Source: Amycolatopsis sp. CA-128772 (GTDB taxonomy: Bacteria; Actinomycetota; Actinomycetes; Mycobacteriales; Pseudonocardiaceae). Taken from it: a stretch of 64,000 nt of DNA. Shown here one piece after another: positions 60,575-64,000 of this stretch; within the stretch, counting starts at the first letter, position 1; every line of letters begins with the position of its first letter. The DNA is taken from assembly GCF_002904295.1 (NCBI RefSeq), contig NZ_PPHG01000057.1:43274-107273 (forward strand), read 5' to 3'. Both the position numbers and the translations under genes were made by a program. The notes under the pieces were generated by a model, which was given only the letters and a program-made list of their open reading frames with translations, was not told the origin of the DNA and searched no databases.

Positions 60575-61783
60575 CTACCCGAGCAGGGCGAGCACCTGCA
60601 GTTCCCCGACGAGACCGCCGATCACCGCGCCGACGGCGATCAGCTTCCACTCATCCTGCTGGAAGGCCGGCCGCAGGAGCTGCTCGAACTCCAGCGCGCT
60701 CAGCTTCCGCATTCGCTCCACGATCGTGTTGCGCACGTCGAGCGCGTTGACCGCGTAGTCCTCGGCGTACCGGATGGTCTCCGGCACCCGTTCCGCGGCC
60801 TTCGCGGCGGCCGTCTGCTTCATCTCCTGGAACCGTTTCGTCCCGACGGCCATGGCGACGAACGGTTTGACGACGCTCGCCTGGGCGTCGATCGTCTTCT
60901 GCACCTCGCGGGTGATCAGCGCGAACAGCCGGTCGGACTTCGGGCCGCGCAGCACGGCCTCGAGGAGGTTCGGGATGGTGATGATCTCGCGCGCGATCAT
61001 GTCGCCGTAGTCGGCGGCGACCTGGTCACGGCGCTTCTGGAAGACGCCCTGCCAGGTGTAGAGGCCGACGAACCGGCGCGGCTCGCGCGGCAGGAAGATC
61101 ATCTTGAGGGCCAGCCAGTCGGTGAGCCAGCCGATGCCGAGGCCGAACAGCGGCAACACGATCGGCGACTTCGTCAGCGCCCACACGACGAGCTGCACGC
61201 AGCCGAGGACGAACCCGAAAACGACGCCGGAGCGGGCGATGAACCGCATTTCGGGCCGGGAGATGTCCCGGATCAGCCGGTTCAGCAGGGCTTTGTCCCG
61301 GACCAGGTTCGTCACGACCATGTGCTTGAGGTCGAGGACGTCCTCGATGTTGCCGGCGATCTCCCGCATGATCTTGGTGATCGCCTTCGGCGCCTCGGCC
61401 TGGACGCGCTTGAGCAGCAGCTGCTGCGCGCTGTTCGGCAGGACCTCCCACAGCCGCGGCTGGTAGGTCTCCATCACCTCGCGGGTGACGTCCTCGACGA
61501 CCCGGAGCAGCGGCTCTTCGATTTCCTTCGCGACCTGGGCGGGGTCGAGCCGGGCGAAGATCTCCTTCGGGTCGACGAGGTTCGTGGTCAGCATTTCGGT
61601 GGCGGTGGCGGCCATCCGCTCGGCGTTCGCCGGCAGCACGCCCTGCCAGCCGAACGGCCTGACGCCGACGAACTCCAGGGGCCGGAACATCATCTCGATG
61701 GCTACGCGCTTGGTGACGTAGCCGATCAGGGCCGCGACGAACGGCATGGTGACGTACACCTGCCAGTGCGTGCCGAAGTCCAC
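60575..61783 (-). CDS. DUF445-family membrane protein (copy 2)
   Basis: A 402-residue paralogue of copy 1, in the same orientation. Shared blocks are YVTKRVAIEMMFRPLEFVG near the N-terminus, TDWLALKMIFLPREP in the middle, and AFQQDEWKLIAVGAVIGGLVGELQVL at the end. The start is GTG 61783. It is transcribed first, so the two probably form an operon. The protein seems anchored at both ends with the helical body in the cytoplasm. It diverges from the DivIVA-like gene. Confidence 0.85.
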   Translation of the reverse strand: MDFGTHWQVYVTMPFVAALIGYVTKRVAIEMMFRPLEFVGVRPFGWQGVLPANAERMAATATEMLTTNLVDPKEIFARLDPAQVAKEIEEPLLRVVEDVTREVMETYQPRLWEVLPNSAQQLLLKRVQAEAPKAITKIMREIAGNIEDVLDLKHMVVTNLVRDKALLNRLIRDISRPEMRFIARSGVVFGFVLGCVQLVVWALTKSPIVLPLFGLGIGWLTDWLALKMIFLPREPRRFVGLYTWQGVFQKRRDQVAADYGDMIAREIITIPNLLEAVLRGPKSDRLFALITREVQKTIDAQASVVKPFVAMAVGTKRFQEMKQTAAAKAAERVPETIRYAEDYAVNALDVRNTIVERMRKLSALEFEQLLRPAFQQDEWKLIAVGAVIGGLVGELQVLALLG

Positions 61784-61908
61784 GGGGGGACGTTAGCGGC
61801 TCGGTTCCGACCAGCGCGGAATGCCATGCGTCACGGGGGGTTGCCGAAATCGTGATGCATCCTTTTGGCGGTACGTCCGGACGGGCTCTTGCTCATTAAG
61901 GTGGCCCG

Positions 61909-62814
61909 ATGGTCGCGCCTGAGAAGCCCCACTCCGCCCCGAAGACCGCCCAGTTCGCCGTGGGTGTCCGCGGCTACAACCAGCGTCAGGTCGACGAACG
62001 CCTCGCCGAGCTGAACAAGGACCTGCGCGAGACGTCCCGCAGCCGCGACGAAGCCGTCGCGACGTCCGCGGACCTCACGAAGGCCCTCGCGTACGCGCAG
62101 AAGGAGCTGGCCGAGACGAAGGCCGCCCTGGCCAGGATGAGCTCGAGCCCGTCGGGCGCGGGCGCGATGGCCGAGCGCGTCCGGATGATGATGCAGCTGG
62201 CCGAGGAGGAGATCGCGGACCTCCGATCGGCCGCCGAGGCGGACGCGGCCTCGACCCGCGACCAGGCGGACAAGTACGCGCACGAGACCCGCCGCACGGC
62301 GGACAAGCTGGCGAAGGACGCGGAGGAGGACCGCGCCCGCCTGCGCTCGGAGGCCAAGGCGGAGATCGAGAAGCTGAACGCGGCGGCGGGCGCCAAGCGC
62401 GTCGAGCAGGCGGCGGCGGCCGAGCGAGCCCGCAAGGAAGCGGACGCGGCGGCGGAGGAAGCGGCGGCCTCGGTGCGCGAGGAAGCGGACCGGAAGGCCG
62501 CGGAGGAGCTGGCCCGGCGGAAGAAGGACTTCGAGGCGGAGTTCGCCCGCAAGAAGGAGGAGACGGAGGCGGCCCTGGCGTCGGCGAGGTCCCAGCAGGC
62601 GGAGGCGGACCAGAACCGCAAGCTGGCCCTGGACCTGCGCTCGAAGGTGGCCGAGCGCATCGCGGCGACGGATGTGGCGGTGAAGGAAGCGATGAGGCTG
62701 CTGGCACCGGCGGAGGATGCGCAGGGCGGGGAGCGGAAGCCGGCTCCGGCTCCGGCGCCGACGTCGGCGGCTCCGGCGGGGAAGGCTCCGGTGGCACCGC
62801 CGGCCAAAGCCTAG
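61909..62814 (+). CDS. DivIVA-like coiled-coil protein
   Basis: A 301-residue protein. Residues ~15-40 (FAVGVRGYNQRQVDERLAEL) match the N-terminal membrane-sensing element of DivIVA-domain proteins (.R.GY...qVd..l). Residues 40-255 form an almost unbroken coiled coil, rich in Ala, Glu, Lys and Arg, and the tail is Pro/Ala-rich. Actinobacterial DivIVA relatives organise pole growth and division. It is not Wag31 itself, since its coil and order differ. ATG 61909 follows TTAAGGTGGCCC. Two DnaA boxes begin within its stop region. Confidence 0.78.
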   Translation: MVAPEKPHSAPKTAQFAVGVRGYNQRQVDERLAELNKDLRETSRSRDEAVATSADLTKALAYAQKELAETKAALARMSSSPSGAGAMAERVRMMMQLAEEEIADLRSAAEADAASTRDQADKYAHETRRTADKLAKDAEEDRARLRSEAKAEIEKLNAAAGAKRVEQAAAAERARKEADAAAEEAAASVREEADRKAAEELARRKKDFEAEFARKKEETEAALASARSQQAEADQNRKLALDLRSKVAERIAATDVAVKEAMRLLAPAEDAQGGERKPAPAPAPTSAAPAGKAPVAPPAKA

Positions 62815-62842
62815 TTATCCACATCGGCTTGAGTTGTCCACA
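62815..62842 (+). other. Two DnaA boxes in the same orientation
   Basis: TTATCCACA at 62815-62823 is the perfect bacterial DnaA box, and TTGTCCACA at 62834-62842 is the high-GC actinobacterial form. They lie 10 bases apart, directly after the DivIVA-like stop. Two boxes are too few for an origin and no dnaA or dnaN gene is near. They could titrate DnaA or regulate a flanking gene. Confidence 0.6.
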
Positions 62843-62942
62843 GATTTCGCGATCCGACGTTTTGGCAGGTGGGAGCCGATAAACTGGACCAGGGACGCCC
62901 CCCGTTACCTTTTTCGTAGTTTCTGATCAAGGAGCTGTGGTC

Positions 62943-63013
62943 ACCAGACCCGGCATGACTAACGCCCCCAGTCGAACCCATGATCCGGGGGGTGGTGTCA
63001 CCGGGTCTGGTGG
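62943..63013. repeat. Inverted repeat upstream of the IS110-type transposase
   Basis: CACCAGACCCGG at 62943-62954 pairs with CCGGGTCTGGTG at 63002-63013. IS110 elements often carry structured non-coding ends upstream of the gene, which in the IS110/IS1111 group can encode a guide-type bridge RNA. This 71-base hairpin is a candidate for part of that region. The 317-base gap also holds the DnaA boxes and no gene that I can support. Confidence 0.45.
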
Positions 63014-63131
63014 CACCGAGGGACCGCTGATAGGGACATGGCCACCGCTGGGTAGGTCTCGTCGCAGGCGTGGGTGCCGGCCATCGATGCCCAACCCGGT
63101 GACCACTCGCGGCGAACGAACGGCATGGTGG

Positions 63132-64000
63132 ATGAGCAGCACTTTCGGCGTGTTTCTCGGCCTGGACGTCGGCAAGGACGCCCATCACGCGGTCGGTCTC
63201 GACCCGGACGGCAACCGGCTGCACGACGCGCCGCTGCCCAACACCGAACCCAAACTGAAGGCCCTGTTCGACAAGCTCGCCGCGCACGGAACGCTGCTGG
63301 TCGTGGTCGACCAGCCCGCCACCATCGGCGCGTTGCCGGTCGCGGTCGCCTGCGCCGCCGGGCACCAGGTCGCCTACCTGCCCGGCCTGGCGATGCGCCG
63401 CATCGCCGACCTCTACCCCGGCCGGGCGAAGACCGACGCCCGCGACGCGTTCGTCATCGCCGACGCGGCCCGCTCCCTGCCGCACACGCTGCGGCCCGTT
63501 GATGTCGGCGATGAGGCGCTGGCGGAGCTGGAGGTGCTGGTCGGGTTCGACGATGACCTGGCCGGCGAAGCCACCCGGATCAGCAACCGCATCCGCGGGC
63601 TGCTCACCGGCATCCACCCCGCCCTCGAACACGCCATCGGCCCGCGGATCAGCCACCCGGCCGTGCTGGAAATCCTGTCTCGCTGCGGAGGCCCGGCCGG
63701 CATCGCCAAGGCCGGCCGCCGCAAGCTCACCGCGATCGCCAAGGCCCACGCTCCGCGCATCGGCGAGCGGCTGGTCGAGGCGATCATGACCGCGCTGGGC
63801 GAGCAGACCGTCACCGTTCCGGGCACCGCCGCCGCGGACACGGTCTTGCCTCGGCTGGCCGACAGCCTCAAAACAGTTCTCCTGCAACGGAAACAGGTTG
63901 CTGAGCAGGTCGAGGGGATACTCGATGCGCACCCTCTTGCCGGGGTCCTGACCTCGATGCCCGGCATCGGCGTCAGGACCGCAGCCCGCATCCTGCTCGA
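63132..64000 (+). CDS. IS110-family transposase, 3' end outside window
   Basis: An open frame of 289 residues from ATG 63132 to the window end. The N-terminal DEDD domain is visible: FGVFLGLDVGKDAHHAVGLD, VVDQPATIGALPV and RAKTDARDAFVIADAAR, the last being the family's most conserved block. The C-terminal Tnp_20 domain begins with LTSMPGIGVRTAARIL, where it is cut by the window. Composition is like that of the host. IS110 transposases resemble RuvC and act by a Holliday-like route. No frameshift is seen, so the element may be active. Confidence 0.93.
   Translation, partial: MSSTFGVFLGLDVGKDAHHAVGLDPDGNRLHDAPLPNTEPKLKALFDKLAAHGTLLVVVDQPATIGALPVAVACAAGHQVAYLPGLAMRRIADLYPGRAKTDARDAFVIADAARSLPHTLRPVDVGDEALAELEVLVGFDDDLAGEATRISNRIRGLLTGIHPALEHAIGPRISHPAVLEILSRCGGPAGIAKAGRRKLTAIAKAHAPRIGERLVEAIMTALGEQTVTVPGTAAADTVLPRLADSLKTVLLQRKQVAEQVEGILDAHPLAGVLTSMPGIGVRTAARILL

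Larger units (their letters stand above)
62930..64000 (+). mobile_element. IS110-family insertion sequence, left part (right end outside window)
   Basis: The transposase gene at 63132 and the structured upstream stretch together suggest an IS110 element. The left boundary is a guess, because this family has no clear terminal inverted repeats and often no target duplication. The right end is beyond base 64000. Confidence 0.55.

Noticed and set aside
62815..63131. Replication origin
   Set aside because: Only two DnaA boxes, no AT-rich unwinding element, and no dnaA, dnaN or parAB genes nearby.
1..64000. tRNA, rRNA or riboswitch genes
   Set aside because: I looked for clover-leaf-like arms with a CCA-type end, 16S/23S conserved blocks and typical leader folds in the gaps and found none that I could support by eye.

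Overview
The window is very GC-rich, gene-dense chromosomal DNA from an actinomycete of the Pseudonocardiales / mycobacterial line, most likely an Amycolatopsis-like organism. The indications are the strong G/C third-position bias, many GTG and some TTG starts, Lsr2, EspG- and PPE-like type VII secretion (T7SS) proteins, an AfsR-type regulator, and a gene order that follows the Mycobacterium tuberculosis Rv3628-Rv3588c region almost gene for gene. The genus is an inference; the sequence itself shows only the high GC, the families and the order.

Layout. (1) 1-2364: the end of glyA, then a drug-exporter-type MFS gene with paired operator-like repeats. (2) 2375-8035: ppa, dacB, an HExxH metalloprotease, tilS and hpt, the Rv3628-Rv3624c core. 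(3) 8194-11774: a small T7SS cassette (YxxxD protein, PPE-like protein, two EspG-like chaperones), in the same interval (hpt to ftsH) where M. tuberculosis carries espACD. (4) 11976-18183: ftsH and the folate genes folE-folP-folB-folK with 4-8 base overlaps (about 32 bases at ftsH/folE), an inserted MerR regulator, and a DUF3180 gene. (5) 18253-25339: a membrane-anchored protein with a decapeptide minisatellite, intergenic palindromic and tandem repeats, a PrsW-like protease, and the coenzyme A genes (DUF2520 oxidoreductase, panC, panD, coaX). (6) 25346-33986: small accessory genes, lysS, lsr2, an AraC regulator with a divergent partner, an iron-regulated FhuF-like reductase, and clpC behind a ClgR-type box. 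(7) 34276-37890: a second T7SS-flavoured cluster made of a membrane Hsp70-like protein, a YbaB/EbfC-like protein, a WxG helical protein and an EspC-like protein. (8) 38053-47952: accessory genes (pyroglutamyl peptidase, M1 peptidase, AfsR-like regulator, DrrAB-type ABC exporter, EEP-family hydrolase, sirtuin). (9) 47945-55321: mhuD, an AAA ATPase, a second M1 peptidase, a hydrolase, an amidase, and a carbonic anhydrase / glycosyltransferase / mutY operon; mhuD, mutY and the anhydrase recall Rv3592, Rv3589 and Rv3588c. (10) 55408-61783: a LacI regulator, a zinc-uptake operon with a Zur-like box, and two tandem DUF445 membrane proteins. (11) 61909-64000: a DivIVA-like coiled-coil protein, two DnaA boxes and the left part of an IS110-family element that runs off the window.

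The genes fall into three functional groups. One is housekeeping metabolism (folate, pantothenate/CoA, pyrophosphate, purine salvage, tRNA lysidine and lysyl-tRNA). The second is proteostasis and envelope maintenance (FtsH, ClpC, PBP4-type carboxypeptidase, amidase, DivIVA-like protein). The third is metal and heme handling: an iron box at the FhuF-like gene, a Zur-like box at znuABC, and MhuD. The points most worth a second look are the two T7SS cassettes that lack a secretion machine, the minisatellite protein, the repeat families, and the regulatory boxes.
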